Shown one piece after another: positions 17,395-26,848 of a DNA stretch of 64,000 bases. The notes beneath the pieces are model-generated. The model searched no databases, was not told where the DNA came from, and worked only from the letters and a program-made list of their open reading frames with translations. The translations under genes were made by a program, and so were the position numbers. Origin of the DNA: Flexilinea sp. (GTDB lineage Bacteria; Chloroflexota; Anaerolineae; Anaerolineales; Anaerolineaceae); the NCBI GenBank assembly GCA_026645735.1, contig JAPKMT010000010.1, positions 1-64,000 on the forward strand. The letters are read 5' to 3'. Every line of letters starts with the position of its first letter. Positions within the stretch are counted from its first letter, which is position 1.

Positions 17395-17435
17395 AAAGAT
17401 GTTTTGAGATAAATCTTTCAACTCAAAACATCTTT
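17395..17435 (-). promoter_or_regulatory. Strong hairpin between the ECF S gene and ATPase gene
   Basis: AAAGATGTTTTGAG (17395-17408) and CTCAAAACATCTTT (17422-17435) form a 14-bp perfect stem with a 13-base loop in the S-A intergenic gap. No T-tract follows on the transcribed strand, so it is more likely an mRNA-stabilising or attenuating hairpin than a full terminator. Confidence 0.6.
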
Positions 17436-17490
17436 AAGATAGGGAGGTCAAAAATTCATCCACTGAATATAGGACCTGAGTGTGAAATCA

Positions 17491-18039
17491 TTAATCTTCT
17501 TTGTTAAGGCTGCCTGTCTTTGTGCGAGTTCGTGCATAGATAGCCAGAAAAGCAGTTCCCAGTATGGCGATGGTTACTAAATTGGCAAGTCCTGCAACCA
17601 GTCCCTGCATAAAAACCTTGTCGGAAGGTTCTGCATAAATGATGATATCAAGAACAGGAGCAAGCAAACCCCAGCCGATAAGATTGGCTGCGATTTGATA
17701 AAGATTAAAGGTAACAATTTCCTTCTTGCCGAATACTCCATTTTCGATGTTGATTTTCTTCCAGGAAAGTCCGATTGCAGCACCGACAAATAGAGAAACA
17801 ATCACCCAGCTCCACCAAACGGATCCATATGCGGTAGCATCCGTTAATACATGACCGATAAAACCAATTAATGCGCCTGCAATTGGTCCAAATATGACTG
17901 CCATAAAGGCCAAAAATGCGTAGGCAGTATTGATCGTTGTATTTGGAATTCCGCTGGGAATTGAAACGAACCGGTTTAAAACAAGAAAAACCGCAGCACC
18001 TATACCGATTGCGACTATTGTACGCGTTGAAAGTTTCAT
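17491..18039 (-). CDS. ECF transporter S component, UPF0397 family
   Basis: 182-aa integral membrane substrate-capture protein. The N-terminus [17 protein letters not shown] and the later [23 protein letters not shown] and [10 protein letters not shown] stretches are characteristic of UPF0397, usually annotated as a riboflavin-type ECF S component; the true vitamin is uncertain. The ORF track begins at 18045, but GGAG lies directly against that ATG and at a proper 6-base distance from the ATG at 18039. First gene of the S-A-T operon. Confidence 0.88.
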   Translation of the reverse strand: MKLSTRTIVAIGIGAAVFLVLNRFVSIPSGIPNTTINTAYAFLAFMAVIFGPIAGALIGFIGHVLTDATAYGSVWWSWVIVSLFVGAAIGLSWKKINIENGVFGKKEIVTFNLYQIAANLIGWGLLAPVLDIIIYAEPSDKVFMQGLVAGLANLVTIAILGTAFLAIYARTRTKTGSLNKED

Positions 18040-18127
18040 ATGCATCTCCGAAAAAAAAGAATAAAAAAGACAGAAAAATCGAGTTTTCTTGTGGTCATGA
18101 TTATATCATAGGGAAACAGTTCAGCAC

Positions 18128-18250
18128 CAGCGATTTGAAATATGGGGAAAATTATTTGTTGTTGTGTTGTTTTTGCGCTCCACGCAAAAACAACACAACA
18201 ACAAATTTTATCGATTGATTCGAAAGGTTGGTTAATATTTCGAATTGCTC
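18128..18250. repeat. Hairpin MITE-like element, copy E6 (forward)
   Basis: 123-bp copy: CAGCGATTTGAAATATGG at the left, ATATTTCGAATTGCTC at the right, central stem GTTGTTGTGTTGTTTTTGCG perfectly matched. The long spacer is on the right. No clear target duplication remains. It lies in the gap between the ECF S gene and the convergent end of the GT-C-like gene. Confidence 0.85.
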
Positions 18251-18278
18251 ATAGCATAAAAATTTTATTGACGTTTTT

Positions 18279-20129
18279 TTATTCAACCGGTAGCACTCGC
18301 CGGTAATCTCCCCGACCAACCACTTTGAAAATCTGACCATGCCATGGATAATCAAACATTTCACTGAATTCTTTCCAGAAATGCGCATTGCCATGTTCGA
18401 TCAAGATATAATCAGCACCTGATTGATCAATATAATCAACAAATGCTTCTTTGCTGATTTCAAAATCTATCGGATTACTGCAAGGATCCCAAATAAAATA
18501 ACTGTGCCCGACGAAAAGATTGTTCAGAATAAGACAGGACAATCCTGAAGATTCTAAATCAATCGTCTGGACTATGCTTCCTTTGGGTATCGTATTTACA
18601 AATTGCTTGTACACTTTTTTTTGTTGAACCCACATGGTTTTTTCCTGCAACGGAGGGGAAAAGATTTGTTTCATTGGCGCTACAGAAAGTACATAGAAGA
18701 AAACAACCATACTTATAATGGATAGAATCCGTTTAAAAACAATAGAAGATGAATTTCGAATCATCCATAGAAGGATTGAGAAAAATGAAAGCAGCCAGGC
18801 TGTGATATATGTACCGATATAGCGATCAAAACTGTTGAGTTCTTCTCCTAATTCTGGTTCCTGAATAAATAATGCAAATAGAAATTGGAAAAAAGTATAG
18901 CCAATGAATCCAACGAGAAGGATGGAGTTTGTAATCAGAAATATTCTGGAATTGGTTGTTTTTAGTAACATATCAATAAACAATGCAAGAAAGAATAGCC
19001 CTGCAGCGATTATATACACCGGAATTTTTGCATTGAAAAAGTTTACTTCAAAAATGTGCTCCAAACCATCTAAACAGATTTGTCTTTCACGATCTGCAAT
19101 TTCCGGAGAGAATAGAAGTTGAAAATTCTGGAGTGTGAATTTCGTGGTTGAGAATATCTTCATCGGCTGAACAATCTGGTTTCGGATCTCCCAGGAAATG
19201 AATGCGATTGCAGGACCGACGATGATTATCAGGAGATTTCTGATCGGAGAACATGAAAAAAAGCCTTTCAGCGGATTTTCAGAAGAGCGGGATTTTTTCA
19301 ATTCAGAGAGCAGATCCATTCTGAAAAATAATAAGAGAATTAAAATAGCCACAAAAATCAGACAAGGTGTTTTTAGCGAAATAAAGAAAAATAAAAATAT
19401 GGATAATTGAATGGAAAAAAGCCTGTCAAATTTTTCTTCAGTAACAATCAGGAAAATCAAGGCTGCAAAGAAGATTCCCATTAAACCATCTACACGGATT
19501 GCCATCGCCTCAAAATTACATAGATATAGTACTAAGACAGAAAACATAATGGTAATGAAGATCGTCCATAAATTCTTCTTTGTGAGTTCGGGGCAGCATG
19601 CGAGAACGGCTGAAAAAAGAACGCTGAGAATTCCAAAAATGATGATACCCTGGCTGTATTTTGTTATGCTTACAAAGTAATACTGAATCAATGAAATTCC
19701 CAGAGGGTAATCTGCATGGATGATTTTTGTCGATCGTTCTCCTGTTACGTACAGTGAACGAATGAAAGCATCCCAAAATGCCAATTCATCCCAGCCATAA
19801 TAAAAGCGATTTCGAACAAAAAAACCTAATAATAAAAGTAAGACAAAAAGTATTGATAAAGGGAACAATGTATTGGCAAAACCAGGTCTTGAATTCTTTC
19901 TGAGTATCAGAAAGAGCGAATAAATTAAAAGAGTCGCGTTGAATAGAATTGAGAAATAAATTCCGATTTTCCCTATTCCGAATAGGACAAAGAAATACAA
20001 CACGAGGAATAGGCCGGAGAATCCGATTAACGGTGTTTTTTGAACCTGAATACGATATTTTACCACCGGAAAAATTAGAAAACCGGCTACATTGAGTAGA
20101 AGAATCGGAATGGCAAGAATTGCACTCAT
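18279..20129 (-). CDS. Polytopic membrane protein, GT-C glycosyltransferase-like
   Basis: 616-aa protein with about a dozen membrane helices followed by a C-terminal soluble domain of about 120 residues. The first large loop holds RNRFYYGWDELAFWDAFIR, and a later loop holds HADYPLGISLIQYYF; acidic residues in the first loop and a YPxG-type motif are typical of GT-C enzymes that use lipid-linked sugars. No family can be fixed by eye. Not obviously co-transcribed with the ECF genes. Possibly polysaccharide or glycoprotein assembly. Confidence 0.65.
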   Translation of the reverse strand: MSAILAIPILLLNVAGFLIFPVVKYRIQVQKTPLIGFSGLFLVLYFFVLFGIGKIGIYFSILFNATLLIYSLFLILRKNSRPGFANTLFPLSILFVLLLLLGFFVRNRFYYGWDELAFWDAFIRSLYVTGERSTKIIHADYPLGISLIQYYFVSITKYSQGIIIFGILSVLFSAVLACCPELTKKNLWTIFITIMFSVLVLYLCNFEAMAIRVDGLMGIFFAALIFLIVTEEKFDRLFSIQLSIFLFFFISLKTPCLIFVAILILLLFFRMDLLSELKKSRSSENPLKGFFSCSPIRNLLIIIVGPAIAFISWEIRNQIVQPMKIFSTTKFTLQNFQLLFSPEIADRERQICLDGLEHIFEVNFFNAKIPVYIIAAGLFFLALFIDMLLKTTNSRIFLITNSILLVGFIGYTFFQFLFALFIQEPELGEELNSFDRYIGTYITAWLLSFFSILLWMIRNSSSIVFKRILSIISMVVFFYVLSVAPMKQIFSPPLQEKTMWVQQKKVYKQFVNTIPKGSIVQTIDLESSGLSCLILNNLFVGHSYFIWDPCSNPIDFEISKEAFVDYIDQSGADYILIEHGNAHFWKEFSEMFDYPWHGQIFKVVGRGDYRRVLPVE

Positions 20130-20190
20130 AGAAAAACGACTTTATATTTCAAAATACTGTAATTTATAAAAACGTTGATACGTTTTAAAA

Positions 20191-20982
20191 TCACTTTGTG
20201 AAAGAAGTTGGCCCATCTTTACAGACCAGCCAGGCTTTTTTGCTTCCCGGTTTGTCAGCAGGTTCTTTCCAGGTATCCGGCATTTCAATCTTACAGTTAC
20301 CGCACAGACCCATCCCGCAGCGCATGATTGCTTCCCAGGATAACTGACGAGGAATACCATACCGCTCACATAATGCATCGATTCCAAAAAGCATTTTTTT
20401 CGGTCCACAGGCATACACACATGCGTTTTGAATATCCGCTAAATTTTGGATAGTTTCCTCCAAAGGTACAGTCACAAAACCCTGAATGCCTCGAGTTCCA
20501 TCATTCGTAGTGATGTGCAATGTTACCGGGAGCTTTTCAAATTCGTCAACGAGTATGAGTAAGTCAGATGATCTGGCTCCCAGAAAAACATGCACGTTGA
20601 TATCTTTTTTTAAAAGCGTTTCTGCCAAAAAAAGGAGTGGTGAGGCACCATATCCGCCTCCAACCAGGAGCGCATTTTCCCCGTACGGCTTATATCCCTG
20701 GCCGAATGGCCCCCGAATCCATAATCGGTCGCCAGGTTGATATCGATCGATTTGACCGGATATTTTTCCGACATCAGCAATTGTGATCATAAGTGGATCG
20801 CTTGCTGCAACACTAAAAGGTTTTTCTCCCATTCCGGGAATCCAGACAAGGATAAATTGCCCTGGCTCACTTTGCATGGATTCTTTCATGATGAGGCTGT
20901 GTGTTTTCTCATTTTCAATTTTTACTTTATCAACTGTAAAAACTCTGGATTTTTTTCCTTCATTAAATAATGGTTTTTCCAT
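20191..20982 (-). CDS. pyrK: Dihydroorotate dehydrogenase electron-transfer subunit-like protein
   Basis: 263-aa FAD/[2Fe-2S] reductase of the PyrK group. FAD-binding GQFILVWIPGMGEKPFSVA, NAD-binding LLVGGGYGASPLLFLAE and the C-terminal cluster cysteines CGMGLCGNCK...C are all present. In the class 1B enzyme, PyrK passes electrons between the PyrD flavin and NAD+. The gene begins three bases after the PyrD-like stop, so the pair is co-transcribed. Because its PyrD partner is unusual, the actual substrate could differ from dihydroorotate. Confidence 0.85.
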   Translation of the reverse strand: MEKPLFNEGKKSRVFTVDKVKIENEKTHSLIMKESMQSEPGQFILVWIPGMGEKPFSVAASDPLMITIADVGKISGQIDRYQPGDRLWIRGPFGQGYKPYGENALLVGGGYGASPLLFLAETLLKKDINVHVFLGARSSDLLILVDEFEKLPVTLHITTNDGTRGIQGFVTVPLEETIQNLADIQNACVYACGPKKMLFGIDALCERYGIPRQLSWEAIMRCGMGLCGNCKIEMPDTWKEPADKPGSKKAWLVCKDGPTSFTK

Positions 20983-20985
20983 AAT

Positions 20986-21879
20986 TTACCGCCAAATCTT
21001 TCCACAAATTTCAGCCAGATTATTGTATCCTTCAGTATTCATAAAGGTTTCAAATTCTTCTAAAATCTTTGTAAACGCTTCATAGCCTCGATAATAAATT
21101 GCTGATCCGATTCCAACTATGCTTGCACCTGCGAGCATCATTTCTGCCATGTCCAGGCCTGAAGAGACTCCTCCCATCCCGATTATCGGAATGCTGACTT
21201 CCTTGTAAATATCTGAAATACATTTCAGAGCGATTGGTTTTAAGGATGGACCCGTAATCCATCCGCTTTGCAGGCTCAGAAAAGGTTTTGCTGCAAAAGC
21301 GTCGATCAGCATTCCCGGGATCGGATTTACTGCAGTTATAAAATTCGCTCCCTTATCCTGAGCTGTGCGGGCTGTCTTTCCGATTGCTACACAGGTTGCT
21401 GAAATTTTTGCCGAAATCGGAATCGTTCCGGCATTCGCTCGCACAGCGGCAGTAATCTCTGCAATCAGCCCCTGATCATGATCCGGCAAAACAAACTCAA
21501 CAATGTCCGGCTGTGCCAGTTTGATTTTTGCTGTCAAATCTGCAAATTCTTCAACATTATCTGCATAGATATTTGCAATAACCGGTACTACAGAGTCAGC
21601 AGCTTTTTGGCGGTAAGCATTGATTAAATAAACCATTGAATCAACACCCGGATTTGTCATGCCAAGATTTGTGATCAGGCCACAACCCCAATCTGATGAG
21701 GCTGGATTATCGGTTCCAGGTCGGTATTTTAATGTACAGCTTTTCGTAGTAACTGCAGCGGCTCCACTTTTTGCCGCACGCACTAAGAGGGAATCACTAT
21801 TCCCTGAAACCCCGGAAGCAAGAATTATTGGTGTTTTTAGCTGAATCTGATCGGATAACCTGCAAGAAAAATCTGGCAT
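20986..21879 (-). CDS. pyrD: Dihydroorotate dehydrogenase (class 1B)-like, divergent active site
   Basis: FMN TIM-barrel protein of the PyrD class 1 fold: VTTKSCTLKYRPG, NLGMTNPGVD, WITGPSLKPIAL and IIGMGGVSSGLDMAEMMLAGAS follow the expected order. The catalytic loop, normally NxSCPN with the base cysteine, reads VEFVLPDHDQG here and lacks both Cys and Asn. Thus fold and partner say PyrD, but canonical chemistry is doubtful. AAGGA at 8 bases supports the ATG at 21879 (MPDFSCRL) over 21888, where the SD would touch the start codon. 297 aa. Confidence 0.8.
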   Translation of the reverse strand: MPDFSCRLSDQIQLKTPIILASGVSGNSDSLLVRAAKSGAAAVTTKSCTLKYRPGTDNPASSDWGCGLITNLGMTNPGVDSMVYLINAYRQKAADSVVPVIANIYADNVEEFADLTAKIKLAQPDIVEFVLPDHDQGLIAEITAAVRANAGTIPISAKISATCVAIGKTARTAQDKGANFITAVNPIPGMLIDAFAAKPFLSLQSGWITGPSLKPIALKCISDIYKEVSIPIIGMGGVSSGLDMAEMMLAGASIVGIGSAIYYRGYEAFTKILEEFETFMNTEGYNNLAEICGKIWR

Positions 21880-21958
21880 ATCAACCATCCTTTTGAGAAA
21901 TTACTTTCTGTAATTTTACACTGAGATCTGAAAGATACATTCAGATACTGTTTTGAAC

Positions 21959-22077
21959 CAGCGATTGGCATTATGGAAAAACTTGTTGTTGTGATGTTTT
22001 TGCGCTTTACGCAAAAACATCACAACAACAAGTTTTCTCTTTTTTCTCAAAAGGCTTTTCCAAGTTTCGAATTACTG
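21959..22077. repeat. Hairpin MITE-like element, copy E7 (forward)
   Basis: 119-bp copy, CAGCGATTGGCATTATGG to AAGTTTCGAATTACTG. The central stem GTTGTTGTGATGTTTTTGCG is perfectly matched; the GTGATG/CATCAC pair differs from GTGTTG/CAACAC in E15, a compensatory change. Sits between pyrD and the first LIV operon. No clear target duplication. Confidence 0.85.
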
Positions 22078-22106
22078 GAATAATGCTGCATTCCAAAGTA
22101 ACCAAT

Positions 22107-22132
22107 AAAAAACCTCTGTCAGAGGCTTTTTT
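22107..22132 (-). terminator. Terminator of the first LIV operon
   Basis: On the minus strand AAAAAAGCCTCT-gac-AGAGGTTTTTT: a 5-6-bp GC-rich stem with a 3-base loop and a T-tract, just after the livF stop. Confidence 0.85.
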
Positions 22133-22141
22133 GTTGGTTGT

Positions 22142-22891
22142 TTAGAAGTAATAATCACCTTTTTGAAGTTTTTCCTGTTCGGATTCACCACCCAGATAAG
22201 CTGCCTGTACTTTTGGATCATTGAGCAGTTCCTGTCCAGTGCCGCTCACCACAATCTCTCCAGTTTCAAGAACAAATCCACGGTCCGCGATTGCTAAAGC
22301 CATTTGGGCATTTTGTTCCACTAAAAGAATACTGGTTCCAGTCTGGTTGATATCAAAAATAATATCAAAAATCTGCTCGACTAAAATCGGGGCCAGACCC
22401 ATGGAAGGCTCATCCAGCAGCATTAAGTCCGGGTGTCCCATCAAGCCACGCCCAATCGCAAGCATTTGTTGTTCGCCGCCGGAAAGCGTTCCTCCGGGCT
22501 GCGTTCTCCGTTCTTTCATCCTCGGAAATAACTGATAGACATGCTCCATATCTTCTTCCATCTGCGCCTTATTATCGTTCAAGAAAGCACCCATTTCAAG
22601 ATTTTCCTGGACCGTAAGTTTCGGGAAGATATGTCTTCCTTCAGGTACCTGGATAATCCCCTTTTTGACGATCATATCAGTCGGCAAACCGGTTATTTCT
22701 TCATCTTTATAAATGATTATTCCAGATTGGCCTTGAACCAGTCCTGAAATTGAGTTTAGGGTTGAACTTTTTCCTGCGCCATTCCCGCCGATAAGAGCGA
22801 CTATTTCACCTTTATTTACTGTTAAAGAAATGCCTTTTAACGCATGAATCGCTCGATAATAAACTTGTAAATCTTTAATTTCGAAATACAT
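22142..22891 (-). CDS. livF: Branched-chain amino-acid ABC transporter ATPase LivF (system 1)
   Basis: 249-aa ABC ATPase of the LivF type. Walker A GGNGAGKSSTLN, signature LSGGEQQML and Walker B LMLLDEPSMGL are intact. The ORF track begins at 22975, but the ATG at 22891 (MYFEIKDLQ) immediately follows the livG stop (TAATATG) and matches the family N-terminus. Last gene of the livK-livK-livH-livM-livG-livF operon. With LivG it energises uptake of branched-chain amino acids or related compounds (urea and amides are alternatives). Confidence 0.92.
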   Translation of the reverse strand: MYFEIKDLQVYYRAIHALKGISLTVNKGEIVALIGGNGAGKSSTLNSISGLVQGQSGIIIYKDEEITGLPTDMIVKKGIIQVPEGRHIFPKLTVQENLEMGAFLNDNKAQMEEDMEHVYQLFPRMKERRTQPGGTLSGGEQQMLAIGRGLMGHPDLMLLDEPSMGLAPILVEQIFDIIFDINQTGTSILLVEQNAQMALAIADRGFVLETGEIVVSGTGQELLNDPKVQAAYLGGESEQEKLQKGDYYF

Positions 22892-22892
22892 A

Positions 22893-23726
22893 TTAATCCA
22901 ACTTTCTTTTGTCGGCTTTGCGTTTTGAATACTTTTCAACGAGATTTTCTGTACCTGATCCCAGATAGGCTTCAATTACCTTCTGGTTGGATTGAATTTC
23001 ATCAGGTGTACCTTGTGCAATTTTTTCACCATGATCCAATACCAGGATCGAATCAGAAATATTCATCACTACTTTCATGTCGTGTTCAATTAATACAATT
23101 GTGATTTTTAATTGGGAGCGCAAAGTGTTGATTAGCTCAATCATGGCAGAAGTTTCATGGGGATTCATGCCGGCGCAGGGTTCATCCAGTAACAATAAAT
23201 GCGGATTATTTCCGAGTGCACGTGCAATTTCCAGACGGCGCTGGGCTCCGTAAGGCAGGTTGTTTGCTACATCATCCGCATAGGCTCCTAAACCAACAAA
23301 ATCAAGCAGGTTACAGGCCTTTTGAATGGATTGCTTCTCTTCTCTGCGATTTCGATATGTTTGAAAAATAGTATCGATACAGGTCGAACGAAGTCTGGGT
23401 TGCTGTCCAATCAGAACATTTTCGATCACAGACATATTTGTAAATAATCGGATATTCTGATAGGTACGTGAAATTCCCAGATTCGCAATTTCATCGGTAG
23501 GGATTCCATTAATCGGTCGTTCTTGAAAGAAAACAGTCCCTTTGTCGCAAGCATAAAAACCTGAGATGCAGTTAAAAAATGTTGTTTTTCCTGCACCGTT
23601 GGGCCCGATAATACTGATGATTGATTCAAATGGAACCTGCAGGCTGACATCATTGACCGCAGTCAGCCCCCCGAAGTTAATAGTAATGTTTTCAGCTTCT
23701 AATACATAGGAAGGCTTTTTCGTCAT
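22893..23726 (-). CDS. livG: Branched-chain amino-acid ABC transporter ATPase LivG (system 1)
   Basis: 277-aa ABC ATPase. Walker A GPNGAGKTTFFN, the LivG-specific GISRTYQNIRLF, the signature region LPYGAQRRLEIARAL and Walker B LLLLDEPCAGMNP are all present. Start codon overlaps the livM stop by four bases (ATGA), implying coupling. A short basic tail (SKRKADKRKLD) ends the protein. Confidence 0.92.
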   Translation of the reverse strand: MTKKPSYVLEAENITINFGGLTAVNDVSLQVPFESIISIIGPNGAGKTTFFNCISGFYACDKGTVFFQERPINGIPTDEIANLGISRTYQNIRLFTNMSVIENVLIGQQPRLRSTCIDTIFQTYRNRREEKQSIQKACNLLDFVGLGAYADDVANNLPYGAQRRLEIARALGNNPHLLLLDEPCAGMNPHETSAMIELINTLRSQLKITIVLIEHDMKVVMNISDSILVLDHGEKIAQGTPDEIQSNQKVIEAYLGSGTENLVEKYSKRKADKRKLD

Positions 23727-25300
23727 GGTTTTAAGTCCTCCTTCAATACTTCAATTGATTCAGGTGCAACAGAAAGTTTACGTCGTTTCACAGGCCAGAT
23801 TCCTTCCGGACGGATGATCATCATGACAATCAGTAAAGCGCCAAAAACAACCATGCGATAATTCTCCAGGTCACGCAGCAGTTCCGGAAGACCTTTGATA
23901 ATAAATGCTCCCAGCAATGTTCCCGGGATCGAACCCATGCCTCCTACAACCACAACAGCTAACGCATTGACAGAAACCATAAATGCATATTCGCTGGGTC
24001 CGGTATAGGTATTTCTGGATGCGTACAAAGCCCCGGCTGCTCCGGCAATAGCTGCACCAATTACAATTGCCAATACTTTGTATGAACTTGTGGTTACACC
24101 GCAGGCTTGTGCTACTGTTTCGTCTTCTCTCATCGCTTCCCAAGAACGACCTGTTCTTGAGTATTGGAGTCTGAATGCGGCATAGAGAATTAGTAAAAAC
24201 ACAAAAATTATCAGATATAAAAACCAAACATTATCTTCCAACGGTTTCCCGAAATATCTTTCGAAAATTGATGGTTGTATTGGCTGCCCGATATTTTTAA
24301 TTCCCTGCGGCCCGCCTGTATAATCAGCCATCAGATTACTGTTAATGAGAATACGCACAATTTCAGCAAAACCGAGTGTGACAATGGCGAGATAATCTCC
24401 CCGCAGATTCATAATCGGAAGTCCGATTAAGAAACCACCGATTCCTGCCACTACGAGTGAAATCAATAAAGCCAGCCAAAAATTCATTTCGATACCGAAC
24501 GGTTTGGGTGCAGTCAACAGACCAAATGTATAGGCTCCTAATGCAAAAAATGCCACGTAACCGAAGACCAATTGTCCGGATAATCCGACAATCAGATTTA
24601 ACCCTAATCCCATAATTGCATAAATCAGGACAATTCCAAGAACAGAAATGGTATAAGCATTGACGATCAACGGAAGCGTCAAAATCGCAATAATTACGAG
24701 AAGAATGGAAATAGTTTTTACGGCAGGGTATCTTTCAAAAATACGCCCGACTTGGATTTTTTCTTTCAGGCGGGCTAATCCGCGAATAGTTTTTGCAGGC
24801 TGATTTGTTTTTTGTGAAAGCCAAAACAGGATCAATGCAGTCATACTTCCAAGAAAGGTTGACAAAAAGTAGTTCATAACTGCATGGCGGACGTCTGTCT
24901 GAAAAAGAAAAGCTCGAATCACATCGGGTGAAAGCGCTTCAAGATACACTCGAACATCTTTTCCTTTTTCCAAATAACTGCCCAGTATGATATTCAAGAC
25001 AGAAATTAACGATCCTGAAACCAGACTGATGATGATTGCTGCTGCGAGTCCATGAAGAAATGAGTTTTTTCTGTCAGATTTTTGTTTTTTCAAGAATGCA
25101 AAGGTTGTGAAGAATACGATCAGACCTGTAACAAGACCCATGTAAAATGGAATTATTACATCTTTTGTAGCAATTCCTCCCGTAAATAATTTTTCAAGTA
25201 TTTCCGCTAATGTAGAGGAAAGATTGATCATCTCACTAAAGATCAGAATAATTCCCGCAACAACTCCAAATTTACTCGATTTTGTCAGTATCGTTTTCAT
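23723..25300 (-). CDS. livM: Branched-chain amino-acid ABC transporter permease LivM with N-terminal extension (system 1)
   Basis: 525 aa, well beyond the 300-420 usual for LivM. The last ~340 residues hold the standard permease: LNLIVGLSGQLVFGYVAFF, LRGDYLAIVTLGFAEIVR, the EAA-type loop (SWEAMREDETVAQACGV) and VVVVGGMGSIPGTLLGA. The first ~180 residues are an additional membrane region with about four or five helices and a basic linker, absent from the second LivM in this window. Overlaps livG by four bases and livH by one. Substrate as for the operon. Confidence 0.9.
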   Translation of the reverse strand: MKTILTKSSKFGVVAGIILIFSEMINLSSTLAEILEKLFTGGIATKDVIIPFYMGLVTGLIVFFTTFAFLKKQKSDRKNSFLHGLAAAIIISLVSGSLISVLNIILGSYLEKGKDVRVYLEALSPDVIRAFLFQTDVRHAVMNYFLSTFLGSMTALILFWLSQKTNQPAKTIRGLARLKEKIQVGRIFERYPAVKTISILLVIIAILTLPLIVNAYTISVLGIVLIYAIMGLGLNLIVGLSGQLVFGYVAFFALGAYTFGLLTAPKPFGIEMNFWLALLISLVVAGIGGFLIGLPIMNLRGDYLAIVTLGFAEIVRILINSNLMADYTGGPQGIKNIGQPIQPSIFERYFGKPLEDNVWFLYLIIFVFLLILYAAFRLQYSRTGRSWEAMREDETVAQACGVTTSSYKVLAIVIGAAIAGAAGALYASRNTYTGPSEYAFMVSVNALAVVVVGGMGSIPGTLLGAFIIKGLPELLRDLENYRMVVFGALLIVMMIIRPEGIWPVKRRKLSVAPESIEVLKEDLKP

Positions 25301-26403
25301 TATACTTTCTCCACATTTGAAGAAGATTTGCCAAAAAGTCCGGAAGGTTTCAAGATCAGCACCAGTATTAAAATCGTAAAGGCGATTACATCTTTTAATT
25401 GGAAATCAATTCCCAGAAAAGCCGGCCCGACTGATTCGACAATTCCTAATATCATGCCGCCTGCCATTGCACCTGGAATATTACCGATTCCACCGAGTAC
25501 TGCTGCTGTAAAAGCCTTGATCCCAGGTAGAAAACCAACAAAGTGGTTAAAAAGCCCATTATGAAGACCCCACATGACTCCGGCCGATCCGGCAAGAATA
25601 CCACTGATGATAAAGGTCTGACTCGTCACCCTATCAAGATTTATTCCCATTAATTGGGCAGTATTCTTATCCTGGGAGACTGCTCGTATCGATTTTCCGA
25701 GTTTTGTTTTTTGAACAAAAAAATAAAGAGCAATCATTAATACGATTGCCATAATTAAACTGAAAACACCTGTTTTGGTGATCACAATCATGCCATCGCC
25801 CATTTCGATGTTCCAGCCGGTTCCTCTTTCTAAAAGCAATGGATTTTTATAAGTCTTTTTATTTGCACCAAACATAATTTGTGCTACTGTCTCAAGGAAA
25901 ATAGACGCTCCGACTGCACTGATCAATGGAGCCAGGCGAACATGTGAATTTCTTAAAGGGCGATAAGCAATTTTTTCAACATAAAAACCGCTAACTGCAG
26001 AAACCGAGGCGCCGATTATAAAAGCAAGAATAATAGCTAAAACCGGGTATGCATTTAAAAAATTTGATTCTCCTACTTTTAGATAATTAAAAAACTCAAA
26101 TGTAAAATAACCGGCAAAACAACCTAGCATCATAATGTCACCATGAGCAAAATTGATCAGAAGCATAACGCCATATACAAGCGTGTAACCAATGGCGATC
26201 AGAGAATACATACCGCCTACGATCAATCCTGTGTTTAGAAAACCCAGCCAGTATACAGGTCCGTATTCAGGTTGAACAATTTGAAAAATAATGCGATAAA
26301 GGACATAAGCACCGGCACAAACACCGACGATCCAACGGAGCCAGTTGATCTTTCTTACAGCCTGTTTCGAGGAAGGTTCATGATGATTATTTTTTGCATC
26401 CAT
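25300..26403 (-). CDS. livH: Branched-chain amino-acid ABC transporter permease LivH (system 1)
   Basis: 367-aa permease. Core motifs GLIVGGMYSLIAIGYTLVYG, INFAHGDIMMLG, AVSQDKNTAQLMGI and AVLGGIGNIPGAMAGG identify LivH. An N-terminal hydrophilic tail plus one extra helix (about residues 1-60) lengthens it relative to the second LivH (293 aa). No strong SD is obvious. First permease gene after a 546-base gap from the binding-protein gene. Confidence 0.9.
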   Translation of the reverse strand: MDAKNNHHEPSSKQAVRKINWLRWIVGVCAGAYVLYRIIFQIVQPEYGPVYWLGFLNTGLIVGGMYSLIAIGYTLVYGVMLLINFAHGDIMMLGCFAGYFTFEFFNYLKVGESNFLNAYPVLAIILAFIIGASVSAVSGFYVEKIAYRPLRNSHVRLAPLISAVGASIFLETVAQIMFGANKKTYKNPLLLERGTGWNIEMGDGMIVITKTGVFSLIMAIVLMIALYFFVQKTKLGKSIRAVSQDKNTAQLMGINLDRVTSQTFIISGILAGSAGVMWGLHNGLFNHFVGFLPGIKAFTAAVLGGIGNIPGAMAGGMILGIVESVGPAFLGIDFQLKDVIAFTILILVLILKPSGLFGKSSSNVEKV

Positions 26404-26713
26404 ACGAATATGTTCGCTCCTTCTGAAGAGTTTATTTGATAGATTACAGATGGAAATTTGTTTGAGATAATAGAATCCCCATGCTAATTTTTAATGATCA
26501 AATCAGCTGTATTTAAAACTGATTTTTGTAAAAAAATTTGGACTTAATAATTCTTTATTCGTGATAACTTTAGGATTCTATTCTATCATTCTCATCAAAA
26601 TATCAAAGGGGGGAAAAAAGAAATATGACGATAAGCCGGTCAAAAAATGATGAAAAAATTCATTTTGTCTAAAAAAAAGTTTATCGTCTTAAATCGTTTT
26701 ATTAGAGTGAAAT
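26404..26713. other. Gene-free stretch between livH and element E8
   Basis: AT-rich sequence with no ORF, promoter of standard form or terminator that I can support. The whole 26404-26949 gap also holds element E8 (26714-26836) and the terminator of the binding-protein gene. Confidence 0.4.
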
Positions 26714-26836
26714 CAGAAATTTGAAATATGAAAAGAATTCTTTATTGTTCTTATAATTTTGCGCGAAGCGCAAAATTATAAGAACAATAAATTCTCTTAC
26801 TCTGCTCGAAATGTATTTCCATAGTTCGTAGTGCTG
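26714..26836. repeat. Hairpin MITE-like element, copy E8 (forward)
   Basis: 123-bp copy. Left end CAGAAATTTGAAATATG, right end CATAGTTCGTAGTGCTG. Stem arms ATTGTTCTTATAATTTTGCG and complement pair perfectly and carry paired changes relative to E3 (GG to AA with CC to TT; outer G-C to A-T). Flanking 9-mers gagtgaaat and aggagaaat match 6/9, a weak target duplication. It lies within the LIV operon gap between livK and livH. Confidence 0.82.
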
Positions 26837-26848
26837 AGGAGAAATGAA

